From Pseudobutyrivibrio sp. (GTDB taxonomy: Bacteria > Bacillota > Clostridia > Lachnospirales > Lachnospiraceae): 50,900 bases of DNA. A model generated the notes under the pieces. That model had not been told where the DNA came from. It saw nothing but the letters and a program-made list of their open reading frames with translations, and made no database searches. Within the stretch, counting starts at the first letter, position 1. Each line of letters opens with the position of its first letter. Made by a program: the position numbers and the translations under genes. Positions 36,625 to 46,443 of this stretch are shown in pieces. The stretch is taken from positions 1 through 50,900 of the forward strand of contig NZ_JAFUSK010000063.1 of assembly GCF_017471675.1 (NCBI RefSeq), in the 5' to 3' direction.

Positions 36625-36924
36625 TTAGTCTTTCCCCAGAATGCTGATGGCTTTTTTTAACACATCAAGTGCATCCTGAGCATCACGTAACTCTCGTTTG
36701 AGACGAGCAATTTCTTTAGCTTCGTCTGATTCATAGTTGCCAGATCCTCTGACGGGAATATCACCGTCATGGTCTCTATACTGGGCTTCCCAGCGAGCTA
36801 AGGTGCTAACACCTATTCCTAGATTCTTGGCGCATTCAGCTTGGGTTAAATCAGGATGTTCTCTACGATAGTTGATAGCATCCAACTTGAATTGCTTGCT
36901 GTGTTGTTTTCTTTGACGTGACAT
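36625..36924 (-). CDS. IS3-family transposase, OrfA
   Basis: About 99 aa from the ATG at 36924 (GGAGG 8 nt before). The HTH is KQFKLDAINYRREHPDLTQA with GVSTLARWEAQY, followed by a leucine-rich coiled coil (EIARLKRELRDAQDALDVLK) that multimerises with OrfB. It ends shortly after the AAAAAAG slippery sequence. Confidence 0.9.
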   Translation of the reverse strand: MSRQRKQHSKQFKLDAINYRREHPDLTQAECAKNLGIGVSTLARWEAQYRDHDGDIPVRGSGNYESDEAKEIARLKRELRDAQDALDVLKKAISILGKD

Positions 36925-36989
36925 AATGAGTTCCTCCATTTGTTGATTATACAATACTTGAAGGGGATATCTCATTTTGTTTTGTACTA

Positions 36990-39513
36990 TTTAGATGCTA
37001 ACACTACAAAGGCATATAATGCTGATTACGAGATGAAGCTTGCAAGGGATATTTATAACAGGGGTGAAGTTAAGGTTGCTGGAAAGACTGCTCTAGCAAA
37101 GATTTCTCATGTACTAATTAGCTACAACAGAATGATGGATAGCAAAGCCAGAGTTGATGTCCAAATGAAAAAAGAAAGACTATTGGCTGAGACAGAGTTT
37201 TCAGAAGATCTCAAAAAACTTTTTGAAGAGTTTGGCATTAATGCAGAAGATTTTGAATCCAAAAAAGAAGAATTAGAAAAAGAATTAGCAGAGGACGCCA
37301 AGAGAGAGCAGGAAGAGGAAGAGGCAGAGGAAGAAGAAACAGAACAAGAAGAAACAGAAGAAAAAATAAATGAGCAAGAAGAGGAACAGCCTGAGGAAGA
37401 AGAGCAAGAAGATACTAATAAGGAGCCAAAAAAAGAACTAGAAGTTATAGAAGAGGTAGCAGCAGAGCTAGAAGAAGACCATGAAGAGCCAGTAAAAGGG
37501 CTAGAGGTCATAGAAGAGGTGCCGGAAGAATTAGAGGAAGACCATGAAGAGCCAAAGAAAGAACTAGAAGTTATAGAAGAGGTTGCAGAAGAGTTAGAAG
37601 AAGATCATGAAGAAGATGAAGAGGAAGAAGATGATGATGAAATAACAGTTTCTCCAGAAGATGAATTAAAAGAAGAGCTGAAAATGAGGTATAGGGAAGC
37701 TAAAAGTAAATATGATTATAAAATGGAGATGCTTCAAGATAAAGCTGATAAAAAAATTGAGAAGGATGCAAAAAACAATACAAACAGGGATGAAGTGGGC
37801 GGAATATTAGCTACATTAATGCTTGGTGGAGGTGCTGTTGGTTCAGAAGGTTTTAGTCTTACTACCGGGGATACCATGGATCTTATGACAGGCGGTAAGT
37901 ACATAGAGAAGGTAGCTTCTGGTAAGGGAACACTGTTTGATCAGATGGCACTTTTAGATAATGCAGTGAATACAAATGGTATTGAGTTAAATAATGAAAA
38001 AGAAGTAGATGTTAGAAAAGATGTAGATGATGCCTATATCGGTTCTTCAATAAAGGGAGCAAAATATTCTCTTAATGATATTCTTTTTAAAGGGACTGAC
38101 AAGGATATAGAATTTATCAATGCTTCAAGGTATAAAAATGAACCAGGCACAAAGTCTATCGCAACTGAAAAGATAGCTTTGGATTTTGATGCAATAAAAA
38201 CTGAAAAGAATTCTAGAAAATTAGCTGAAAAAAATAAAGATGGTTCAAATGAGAAAAATGATAAGAAACTGACAATAAAGGAAGCTTATGAAAAGAGAAA
38301 GGAGCTTGATGTATTTAATAGAAATAGAGATGATTTAAATATATATAGTGACGAAATCAATGAGATGCTTGAAAATTCTGTAGTGCCTCTTAAGCCTATC
38401 GCAGACCATTCTAAAAAGACAAGAAGGTCTTCAAGTAAGGAGCTTAGAGAAGCAAGAAAAGCTTGGGAAGCAAGGATGATTAAGGTTAGAGAGGGCAGAA
38501 GAGTACATAATATAAAGGTGGCAGATTATACCTACAATAAAAATGATGTTGACTACAAATCTATTCCTACACTAAACGAAGAACAGTTAAAGGCTAGTAG
38601 GGAAGCAATGGGAAAAGACGATAAGTCTGTGAAAAATATGATATTTGCCTATAGGGTTATGGGAGCCACACCAAAGGAACTATATTTATTCAGGCTTGCT
38701 ATTATTGCTTATATGATTCCAACTGGCAAAAAGACTTTGCGAGAAATTTTAACAGAGTCTGCCGAAGCAGGTTACATTGGCAATGAGGACTTGACCACAG
38801 ATGAATCTATGTATTCAACATTCTTAGATGCGCCAGTTATTGATTACAATTTTGTAAATAACTATGGCAAGGAAGATTTTAGAAAGATAGATAGGTATAA
38901 GAAGGTAAAGCTTGAGAATGAAAATCCAGAAAGCAAGGAAGAAAAAGAAAAACGCTTAGCTGACAAATGGAAAGTGGATGAAGAATTCTTAGAAACTGAT
39001 GAAGATGAAGAAGAAAAAGACGAAGTGGAAGAAGCAGATGAAAATGAGGAAGTAGAAGAGCAAGAAGAAGTAGAAGAAACAGATGAAGAAGCTATTTCCA
39101 AATCGCCAGAGGAAGCAAATGAAGAAATAGAATAGGAAATTACGGAGGAGTTAAACGGGGCTAGTGAAGAAATCGATTTAAGTGAAGAAGGGGAATTAGG
39201 TGAAGAAAGTGAGGTTGATGAAGATAGGAAAGAGCAGGGAAATGAAATACAGGCAGATATAAAACCTAAAGATAAGCTGGAAAACCCTGTGGAAACTATC
39301 ATAAAAAAATTTATAAGTAATGGTCAAAGGCAAAATGATGATGCAGTAAAAATATTTAAAGATTTAAGTGTGATTATTGATAAAAAAAGGCTAGAATTTG
39401 GACTAACCGAAAATGATATTTCACTATTAGCTGAACACTTAAATGATGATAGTAAAATATTTAAGAATGGTTTGCTAAGAATAATTAAAAAAGTGGTTGA
39501 AGAAAACAAATGA
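36990..39513 (+). pseudogene. Broken gene for a highly acidic protein (5' end missing, amber stop inside)
   Basis: The frame enters from the right end of the IS element (first native codons LDANTTKAYNADYEM) with no start or RBS of its own, so the 5' end is lost. It runs to a TAG at 39133-39135 and then continues open in the same frame for another 125 codons to 39513, ending IIKKVVEENK. The protein is a coiled coil followed by a Glu-rich region (about 100 to 240), including three 21-residue repeats, and then a globular part with FAYRVMGATPKELYLFRLAI and MIPTGKKTLREILTES. The function is unknown; it heads the AAA+ gene set. Confidence 0.65.
37423..37611 (+). repeat. Three tandem 63-bp repeats coding for Glu-rich motif
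   Basis: Units 37423-37485, 37486-37548 and 37549-37611, each translating as EP.K.LEVIEEV..ELEEDHE with few substitutions. They are in frame and keep the reading frame. Such repeats expand and shrink by slippage and give a flexible, strongly acidic linker. Confidence 0.85.
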
Positions 39514-39527
39514 AACGGAGAAAGAAC

Positions 39528-40061
39528 ATGAGTAAACAAAAATTAATGGATGAGAGACATGAGATTTTAAAGCAGGTTTATGAGGATCTTACAGATGAGT
39601 TATATGCAGCTACTTTGGATGAAAAGAAATCGGAAGATGATGTAGAAATTCTTAGAGTTATGTTTGATGATATTGGATTCGATGTAGAGGAGGGGGCAAT
39701 AGGTGAGTTCCTATTTATGCCACTTATTTCTGAAGAAGACGAGGTTCAGTATTTTACTTCCGTACTGACTATTGCAAATGTGGCAGTTGAAGAAAATCTT
39801 CCTAAGCTATATGAAGCTTTGTCTATTATTAATTATGTTGTGCCTTGTGGTGCTTTTGTTTACGACAGGGATAACGTACTTTTAGCCTATAAGCTTACCA
39901 CACCAATTTCAATGGACTTACATGGTGAGGATCTTTCAAAGCAGGTCAATATTTGCATGGGTAACGCAGTGGCAATCACTGATAAGTACTGCGATTTACT
40001 ACTTCGTATCAATTCTGGCGAAATAGATATTGATCATGTGATAGAGCAGGTTAATGTATAG
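39528..40061 (+). CDS. YbjN-like/secretion-chaperone-like small protein
   Basis: About 177 aa from the ATG at 39528; an upstream frame start at 39510 precedes the CGGAG site. The mixed alpha/beta pattern (FLFMPLISEEDEVQYFTSVL, YVVPCGAFVYDRDNVLLAYK) resembles YbjN and type III secretion chaperone-like folds, which bind partner proteins. The next gene encodes a large protein, a likely client. No catalytic residues are seen. Confidence in the fold is modest; that it is a real gene is firm. Confidence 0.6.
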   Translation: MSKQKLMDERHEILKQVYEDLTDELYAATLDEKKSEDDVEILRVMFDDIGFDVEEGAIGEFLFMPLISEEDEVQYFTSVLTIANVAVEENLPKLYEALSIINYVVPCGAFVYDRDNVLLAYKLTTPISMDLHGEDLSKQVNICMGNAVAITDKYCDLLLRINSGEIDIDHVIEQVNV

Positions 40062-40078
40062 ATTCGAGGGGTGGGTTT

Positions 40079-42826
40079 ATGATTAGTAAGCAAAAATTGC
40101 AAAAAAATCAAACTCAAGTAAATCAGCAAGAACAAAAACAAGAAGAACTACGTATGCAAAAGGCTCCTACACAAATGGTAGAGAGTAATAATATAAGTGA
40201 GGCTAATAAATCTGAAGAAGCAGAAAAGATTGAAAAATGTTTTATTACCGTTGGGGAAGAAGTAAATAAAATTTATGTTTTTGGAATGGAAAATCAAATC
40301 TTTTTCCATGATGGTGCTAGTAAGAAAGCTAATAGTACCCAAGTGAAAGAAGCGGTCTTAAATGTGATACATATTACCAATCGACTTAAAAACAAATCAG
40401 GAAAAAGACCTTCTGTTGGAGAGATGACGGAGGCGATAGTGCGTTTATCAGAAACGGCTAATGCTTATATTGATACCCATAGAGATACTTTTGTGTATCA
40501 ATTATTTGGTGATTTAGCTGAAAAAAGGAAAATAGCTCGAAATATCACAAAAATATCAGATGCTTTTTTTAAAATAATGGATGGCATGGGGGATGATTTT
40601 AGTTTTTTTGATTCATTACAAGAAGTGCAAAGCTTGAATCTTGATTACGATAAAAAGGTTGTAGAAAGAATAACTAACTTCCATGATATTTATAAAAAAT
40701 TAGGAGAACATATTTCTTATAGAGAAAATGGAGAAAGGGATAAAATAAAAGAAAAACTATCATATTTTCAACCTTATGAAAACGATTTTAAGATTCTTTT
40801 AGCTAGAAGAGCTATTAATAGAGAGAAATTTGAAAAAAAAGTTAATGACAAAGCCCAATATATGCTTAATTTATATGTAAGATATACAAGGCAAGAGAGA
40901 GTAATTACTAAGCTTGAGCAAAATGAAGAAATAAAAGATAGTCTCTCTGATATAGTAGATAAAGTTGTTACTGAACATGCGGAGGAATGGAACGAGCGAG
41001 GTGGTGAAAAGAAGCTAACGAAAGAGGATGCAGATTCTAATCTTACAAAAGAACAGCTTCATGCTATAAATGAAATTGATAAATGGTTTCTTGAAAATTG
41101 GAATAATGGTGGATTTGCAGCATTATTTAATGTCGCAAAAAATGAGCATGGAGAAATTGTTGCTGAACTCTTTAAGAAGACCAAAAGAGAAAGAATGTTT
41201 ATTTATTATCTAATTCAGTCAGGTCATAGAAAGGAACCTACTGCATTAGATGTATATCGTTCTCAAACAGAAAAATTGGATATTAATGAATTTAAGAGAA
41301 AAATGGAGGCACATTGGTTAAAGCTACATAGAAGATTAACTGGTGACTACATTAACATGAATAAGCTTACAGAATCTTTAGAAGCAAATCGTGTATATAA
41401 AGACCACATTTTGCAGTGCAATAAAATAGCTGGTGATTTAGATAAGGCAAATGAAAGAAGGGGAAAGAAAAAGCCAATTGATAAAAATCTACCTATAGAA
41501 AAGCAGTACAAGGTGGCGTTAGAAAATTTTATTGTAGTTGGCCTTGCTTACCAAAATATTTCAGAGCAACTTAATGCTGAGAAAGATAAAAAGAAAGATA
41601 AAAAGAAAATAAAAAATCTAACAGATACACAAACAGCTACAGCGCAAGAATTGGAGGAATGTAGAAAAGCTTTAGTTGACCTTAACCATGAGATAGCTGA
41701 GATTAAATCAGATGCTGCTGTTGAAGAAAGTGATCAAGAAGAGGAAGTAACTGAAGCAAGAGAAATGGCAGGCTTTGTTGTAGGCAGTATTGTTAATAAT
41801 GTGAGTGCAATAAAATACATAGCGTCATTAAGTGACAGTACAATTGCTAAGATAAATCTAGCCACAACAAATACAACAGGAGTTGCGCTTTCAAGTATAA
41901 ATAGTATAGTATCCACAGCATTAGGAATATACTCTCATGTAGAAAGCCTAGCTGAGCAGCACTGGGGTGATAAGATAGCTGGCTTTGTAGAATTTGGAAA
42001 TGGAATTCTTGACGTAGCTACATCAGTAGCAGAAAATGTTGAGACAATAAAGAAATTTACTGAAATTGGAGAGCAGGTACTGGATACCGACAGCTGGGAT
42101 TTTTCACAGGGCACTCAAACATTAGGTCTAGTTACATCCTCAGCGTCATTGGCTATAAATTCCTATAAGCTTATATCAAAGGGATTGGATGTTCGCAACG
42201 CAAAAAATGCCAAAGAAGTTATTGATAAAAAGTATAAAGGCAAAGGTGAAGTTACTGCCAAAGATAAACAAAGACGCTATGAGGAAAACATGGCTAGACT
42301 GGTTAATGCTGTGAGCAAGAGAAGAACAGTATATTCATCAATTGATTTTGCAGTTAGTGGAGCTAACATGGTAGGAGTATTTATCCCTGGAGTAGGACAG
42401 GTGATGGCTATTGCTGGACTTGGCATAACTTTAGCTACAACTATTCTTAAGGCTATAAGCACAGGTAAGGTTCAGACTGCCATATTTGATAATTACTTTA
42501 ATTTCCCAAAATGTTTAGAGAAAGCTAAGCTTGCAGTCCAAAAGACTAGAACGATAGTGAATGTGTCTAGATTTGAGGAAGAACTTAGACGTAGATTGGC
42601 GGCGAAAGAAGGATATTCAGATATGAGTAGCGCTGCAACCCAAATTGCAAAAAAATATGCTGATTTCTTCTATACTCGCTTATTTGAATCACCAGCTGGT
42701 ACCCTTACAGCTGATGAAAAGAAAGCTTACATAAACATGATAAAGGGTTTTGGATTACCTTATGATGAAGAAAAGAAAAAACCTGACAAAGAACTGTTAG
42801 CCAGATCTTTGACAGGTAAAATTTAG
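40079..42826 (+). CDS. Large protein with glycine-rich hydrophobic C-terminal segments, unknown function
   Basis: The protein has 915 aa, with GAGGGG before the ATG. The first 60 residues are Gln/Glu-rich and disordered. The middle is charged and helical, with SETANAYIDTHRDTF followed by EKRKIA, a pattern I recall from large uncharacterised Lachnospiraceae proteins. The C-terminal third has hydrophobic glycine-rich stretches (AGFVVGSIVNNVSAIKYIAS; GVFIPGVGQVMAIAGLGITL) like pore-forming or translocated proteins. It is preceded by the YbjN-like gene with a 17-nt gap and meets the HATPase gene tail to tail. It may be cargo or a structural part of the AAA+ system; not established. Confidence 0.6.
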   Translation: MISKQKLQKNQTQVNQQEQKQEELRMQKAPTQMVESNNISEANKSEEAEKIEKCFITVGEEVNKIYVFGMENQIFFHDGASKKANSTQVKEAVLNVIHITNRLKNKSGKRPSVGEMTEAIVRLSETANAYIDTHRDTFVYQLFGDLAEKRKIARNITKISDAFFKIMDGMGDDFSFFDSLQEVQSLNLDYDKKVVERITNFHDIYKKLGEHISYRENGERDKIKEKLSYFQPYENDFKILLARRAINREKFEKKVNDKAQYMLNLYVRYTRQERVITKLEQNEEIKDSLSDIVDKVVTEHAEEWNERGGEKKLTKEDADSNLTKEQLHAINEIDKWFLENWNNGGFAALFNVAKNEHGEIVAELFKKTKRERMFIYYLIQSGHRKEPTALDVYRSQTEKLDINEFKRKMEAHWLKLHRRLTGDYINMNKLTESLEANRVYKDHILQCNKIAGDLDKANERRGKKKPIDKNLPIEKQYKVALENFIVVGLAYQNISEQLNAEKDKKKDKKKIKNLTDTQTATAQELEECRKALVDLNHEIAEIKSDAAVEESDQEEEVTEAREMAGFVVGSIVNNVSAIKYIASLSDSTIAKINLATTNTTGVALSSINSIVSTALGIYSHVESLAEQHWGDKIAGFVEFGNGILDVATSVAENVETIKKFTEIGEQVLDTDSWDFSQGTQTLGLVTSSASLAINSYKLISKGLDVRNAKNAKEVIDKKYKGKGEVTAKDKQRRYEENMARLVNAVSKRRTVYSSIDFAVSGANMVGVFIPGVGQVMAIAGLGITLATTILKAISTGKVQTAIFDNYFNFPKCLEKAKLAVQKTRTIVNVSRFEEELRRRLAAKEGYSDMSSAATQIAKKYADFFYTRLFESPAGTLTADEKKAYINMIKGFGLPYDEEKKKPDKELLARSLTGKI

Positions 42827-42834
42827 ATTCTAAA

Positions 42835-43743
42835 TTATGTGGTTGGAAGCTGGATATATATTCCCATTCCAGCACCTGAATTGCTCTTAGCATAGATGGT
42901 TCCACCATAGTAGGTGACAATAGCTTTTGCCTGGAAGAGGCCAAGACCATTACCGCTGATTCGATTAGAACCCTGGTAATTAAGTTCGAAAATATGCTTG
43001 GTTTCTTCTGGGGCAAGGCCATCACCATTATCCTTGCATACAACAAATATATCATCAGCAACGGAGGATATGGTAATAATAAGGCTACCACGACGATTCA
43101 TATATTTGATAGAGTTATCAATTATGTTTCTAAACAGGATGCGGATTAGATTTGCATCGGCCTTCACTAAAAGGGATTCTTCAGTTGAGGAAACAGTTAA
43201 GGTTAATCCTGCTTTGATAGCATCATCGTGAAACTCCTTAGCTACGGCCTTTGCAACATCGATTATATTGATGGTTGTGGACATGGATTTTTCAGGTAAA
43301 TAAGAAGGAAGGACACTTAGTGCCAATTCATCTTCATTGGCATTAGATTTAGTTTCAATGGCAGCCTTCTTTGCATCATCAATAGCTTGATTTAGCTCAT
43401 CTATTTTTTCCTTGAGCTTAACGATTTCCATGTTGTCAGAAACAATTTGTTCCTCAAGTGAAGTAGTTGAATCGATTTTTTCATTGAGCTGTTTTTTTAA
43501 GGATTCAGTTTCTTCTCTCCACTGAGTCTTAATATTTTGTATTCTTTCAACATATTCTTCAGCATCTTCTTCTGAGGTATCTTTTTTTAGATTGGAAAAT
43601 AATGCAAAAAGCATGAGTGTAATGCTATGGAGAATGAAGAAAAATAAGAAAACAGTTGAATCGCCAGAAAAAAATGAAAATAAAGTAATAACATAAAAGA
43701 TTAAGGCTGAAACAAGTAAGAATTTTTTAAAAATATCAAACAT
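42835..43743 (-). CDS. Membrane protein with HATPase domain but no recognisable DHp domain
   Basis: The protein has 302 aa. Two N-terminal transmembrane helices (residues 8-50) lead into a long coiled coil (60-125) and a histidine-kinase-type ATPase: N-box FRNIIDNSIKYMNRRG, G1 KDNGDGL, G2 GNGLGLFQAKAIV. The H-box with phospho-acceptor His that should precede the ATPase is not recognisable; the region reads NIIDVAKAVAKEFHDD instead. No response regulator is near. It is on the opposite strand inside the AAA+ gene set and shares a divergent promoter region with the 82-aa gene. Confidence 0.75.
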   Translation of the reverse strand: MFDIFKKFLLVSALIFYVITLFSFFSGDSTVFLFFFILHSITLMLFALFSNLKKDTSEEDAEEYVERIQNIKTQWREETESLKKQLNEKIDSTTSLEEQIVSDNMEIVKLKEKIDELNQAIDDAKKAAIETKSNANEDELALSVLPSYLPEKSMSTTINIIDVAKAVAKEFHDDAIKAGLTLTVSSTEESLLVKADANLIRILFRNIIDNSIKYMNRRGSLIITISSVADDIFVVCKDNGDGLAPEETKHIFELNYQGSNRISGNGLGLFQAKAIVTYYGGTIYAKSNSGAGMGIYIQLPTT

Positions 43744-43833
43744 ATATACACTCCTTATTCAATATACAGACATTTGCTTTAATAAAATAATGATATCAGA
43801 CATTAAAATTGTTATCAAGAAAGAGTGATAGCT

Positions 43834-44082
43834 ATGAAATATACAGATAGAGTTATTGATGAATCCAATGAAAAAAAAAGAGAGGCTGAAAAGAAAAGGG
43901 CACTTATATTTAATGATGATTTAAATGGCACAGAGATGGGATATGCCTATGACACACCACCTAAATCTATAAATCTAAATACAGATAAAAGTATTTATGA
44001 CAGAGTAGATGATACATCCATTAATACAATGAAAAGTATTTTTGATAAAACAGCAGTTTTTCATGTTGACCCTAATAAATAA
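43834..44082 (+). CDS. Small acidic/basic peptide gene preceding the AAA+ ATPases
   Basis: About 82 aa from the ATG at 43834, preceded by AAAGAGTGAT. The first 25 residues are highly charged (DESNEKKREAEKKRALIFND); the rest is polar, with KSIYDRVDDTSINTMKSIFD. No family is recognised. It starts the plus-strand unit with the two AAA+ genes, whose first start lies 13 nt after its stop. It could be an adaptor or substrate tag for the ATPases. Confidence 0.6.
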   Translation: MKYTDRVIDESNEKKREAEKKRALIFNDDLNGTEMGYAYDTPPKSINLNTDKSIYDRVDDTSINTMKSIFDKTAVFHVDPNK

Positions 44083-44094
44083 GGAGGCGTTACC

Positions 44095-46443
44095 GTGGCA
44101 GATAATAATATTTTTTCAAGCTATGATGAATATATGAAGAATATTTTTGATTGTGTTAACAGATGCCTTAGTGTGTATCTGGAAAATATGAAAACTACTT
44201 TCTCTAATGGGCAGGGTGGTTATAAAAATGTTCTTTATCCAGATTTAGAGATTGCAGCTGATGCAGCGGCCCAGCATGTTATTAGATTTGACCGGGAATT
44301 TAATAGCGAATATGATTTTGATGACGAGGAAGATGAAGACCAGGAAGACGAAGATGGTGAAGAATACGACAAGTACGATTATGACGATTATAATGACGAA
44401 GAATTGTTAGCAGCATTTGGAGTTTTTGGCGCATATAATGGGGATTTTGATAATCAAAAGTCTATAGAAGAAGATATAAATGTTACAGAGCGTCTTATTG
44501 AAATCCAGGAGAAGGCAAGGCTTACAGTTGAGGCTGGTATAGATATGCCATTTTATAATCTATGCCAAAAAATGGAATTTGACCCATTTACTATTTTCTG
44601 TTTTGCCTGTGGAATTCTTTCATCAACACAGACAGACTATTCAGGAATATTTCAGATTGTAAATGAAAATGGAAACCTGATGAATCCTACTATTGAATCA
44701 GCAGGACGTCTTTACTATGGTCAAAAATATTCTATCACTGGAGCCTACGGGGATATGTCTATTTGCTTAGAACAGCTACTACCTGTTTTGGATCTTAGGG
44801 TAGTGCCATCTATGCCATTTTCAACAGTAGTTTCACCAGACAAGCGAATCATTGATTACCTGTTTGGTAGAGACCGTATGAAAATAGATGAAAACTATAT
44901 TAGATTTATGAGAATGCTTACAAAGGATGGAGAAAAGCTTGATGAAATTCTTTGTAATGAGAATGTGCTAGAAGCTATGAAAATAGCCTATAAGGATGGC
45001 AGTAAGCTATTCTCTTATCATGGAGATGAGGGTTCAGGACGAAAGTTTTTTATTAGAAAGTTCTGTGAAGAAAATGGTATGCGTGCCATCACTGTAAACT
45101 GTAAAAAGCTGTTTGTTTATGATTATTCTTATGTAGAAAAGGCAATCTGGGCTGTTACCAGAGAATGTATTCTTACTGATGCCTGCTGTGTACTTGAAGA
45201 GCTTCAGTATAGAGAAGAAGAGAAGGAAAAGTTTTTTGGTTATATGGATCTTTTCTTCACCAAGCTTACGGAAAAAGGAATTATCGTATTTGCCAATTCC
45301 AAGGAAACTATTAATTTTAAGGAGATTACAAAGGAGCAGATTACACTGCTTGAGCTGCCGGCTCCTGCTATTGATGGAAGAATCGCCTGCTGGAATTACT
45401 ATTCCAAGGGCTATGAATTTGGTGAGGATGTTGATTTCTTTGAGATGGCAACCAAGTTTTTGTTTACTCCTGGCAAGATTAAAGACGCAATTACCTATGG
45501 TAAGTCCTTGGCTGTAATGGATCAGGTGAAGGAAATCGATAGAGCTACGTTGTTTAAGAGCTGTAATGCCCAAATGTCATCTGAGCTTTCTGCCAAGGCT
45601 ACCCGTGTGGAGGCTAAATTTGGATTCGACGATATTGTAATGAACAAAGACCAAAGAGAGCAGATTAGCCATGCCATAGAACAAATGAATAACAAAAAAC
45701 AGGTCTATGAGGATTGGAATTACATGAAAAAATATCCTTATGGTAGAGGCCTGACAGTTTTACTATATGGAGCTCCTGGTACTGGTAAATCAATGATGGC
45801 TCAGGTTCTTGCCCATGAGCTTAATCTGGAGCTATATAGGGTAGATATTTCTAAGGTTGTAGATAAATATGTTGGTGAAACAGAAAAATCTCTATCTATG
45901 ATTTTTAGAGAAGCAAAAAAGTGTAATGTAGTTTTGTTCTTTGATGAGTGCGATACCATCTTTGCAAAAAGAGCAGATGATGGTGGTTCTAATCAGGCAT
46001 CTGCCAATAATAAGACAGCTCTTCTGTTACAGGAAATGGAGGCTTATGACGGTGTATGTGTACTGGCAACTAACTACAAACATAATATTGACCCTGCATT
46101 CTTTAGAAGAATGAAATATATTGTTGAGTTCCAGTTCCCTAACGAAGACACCAGAGAAATGCTTTGGACAACAACTGTGCCTAAAACAACACCACTTGGG
46201 GATGATGTTGATTTTAGATTTATAGCCGAGAAGTTTGAGTTTGCCGGTGGTAATATCAAAAACTGTGTTTTAAATGCAGCATTCCTTGCTGCCGAGGATA
46301 AAACAGCAGATGGCAAGGTATGGATGCGCCATTACCTAAAGGCTATTCAGTACGAATTTGTAAAAGTAGGACGTGTATTTACCAGAGCCGATTTTGAACC
46401 ATACGCTGATATGATTTTTGGAGAGGTGGAGGATGAATACTAA
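44095..46443 (+). CDS. AAA+ ATPase with degenerate N-terminal P-loop domain (first of pair)
   Basis: The protein has 782 aa and starts at GTG behind AAGGAGG. An acidic linker (about 80-105) follows an unknown N-terminal domain. A first P-loop-like motif GDEGSGRKF lies near residue 310 without a clear Walker B. The active AAA+ module has Walker A GAPGTGKS (559-566), Walker B FFDECD (Asp617), sensor 1 LATNYK and arginines in FFRRMKY. The GEKSL-type pore region GETEKSLSM is present. Length and layout resemble the AAA+ proteins of contractile injection systems (Afp15 type), but other remodelling roles are equally open. Confidence 0.8.
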   Translation: MADNNIFSSYDEYMKNIFDCVNRCLSVYLENMKTTFSNGQGGYKNVLYPDLEIAADAAAQHVIRFDREFNSEYDFDDEEDEDQEDEDGEEYDKYDYDDYNDEELLAAFGVFGAYNGDFDNQKSIEEDINVTERLIEIQEKARLTVEAGIDMPFYNLCQKMEFDPFTIFCFACGILSSTQTDYSGIFQIVNENGNLMNPTIESAGRLYYGQKYSITGAYGDMSICLEQLLPVLDLRVVPSMPFSTVVSPDKRIIDYLFGRDRMKIDENYIRFMRMLTKDGEKLDEILCNENVLEAMKIAYKDGSKLFSYHGDEGSGRKFFIRKFCEENGMRAITVNCKKLFVYDYSYVEKAIWAVTRECILTDACCVLEELQYREEEKEKFFGYMDLFFTKLTEKGIIVFANSKETINFKEITKEQITLLELPAPAIDGRIACWNYYSKGYEFGEDVDFFEMATKFLFTPGKIKDAITYGKSLAVMDQVKEIDRATLFKSCNAQMSSELSAKATRVEAKFGFDDIVMNKDQREQISHAIEQMNNKKQVYEDWNYMKKYPYGRGLTVLLYGAPGTGKSMMAQVLAHELNLELYRVDISKVVDKYVGETEKSLSMIFREAKKCNVVLFFDECDTIFAKRADDGGSNQASANNKTALLLQEMEAYDGVCVLATNYKHNIDPAFFRRMKYIVEFQFPNEDTREMLWTTTVPKTTPLGDDVDFRFIAEKFEFAGGNIKNCVLNAAFLAAEDKTADGKVWMRHYLKAIQYEFVKVGRVFTRADFEPYADMIFGEVEDEY

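Larger units (their letters stand above)
35694..36988 (-). mobile_element. Complete IS3-family insertion sequence
   Basis: 1295 bp. The terminal inverted repeats start AGTACAAA, followed by AAAATGAGA after two variable bases, at both ends. ATTT occurs immediately outside each end (35690-35693 and 36989-36992), consistent with a 4-bp target duplication. orfA and orfB are intact, with an A6G slippery site (TTAAAAAAAGCC) near the end of orfA for -1 frameshifting. A 10-bp stem-loop (35715-35738) overlaps the orfB stop. Confidence 0.88.

Noticed and set aside
36940-36989. Start of the acidic protein at 36940
   Set aside because: The first 17 codons are the right end of the IS element; no RBS precedes them, so they are not a native N-terminus.
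37122-37511. Serine-rich frame on the minus strand (and a similar one at 38862-39302)
   Set aside because: It is the antisense shadow of GAA/GAG-rich codons of the acidic gene; it has no RBS and no family pattern.
39133-39135. Pyrrolysine recoding of the in-frame TAG
   Set aside because: No pyrrolysine machinery or methylamine genes are seen and the gene is already truncated, so a nonsense mutation is simpler.
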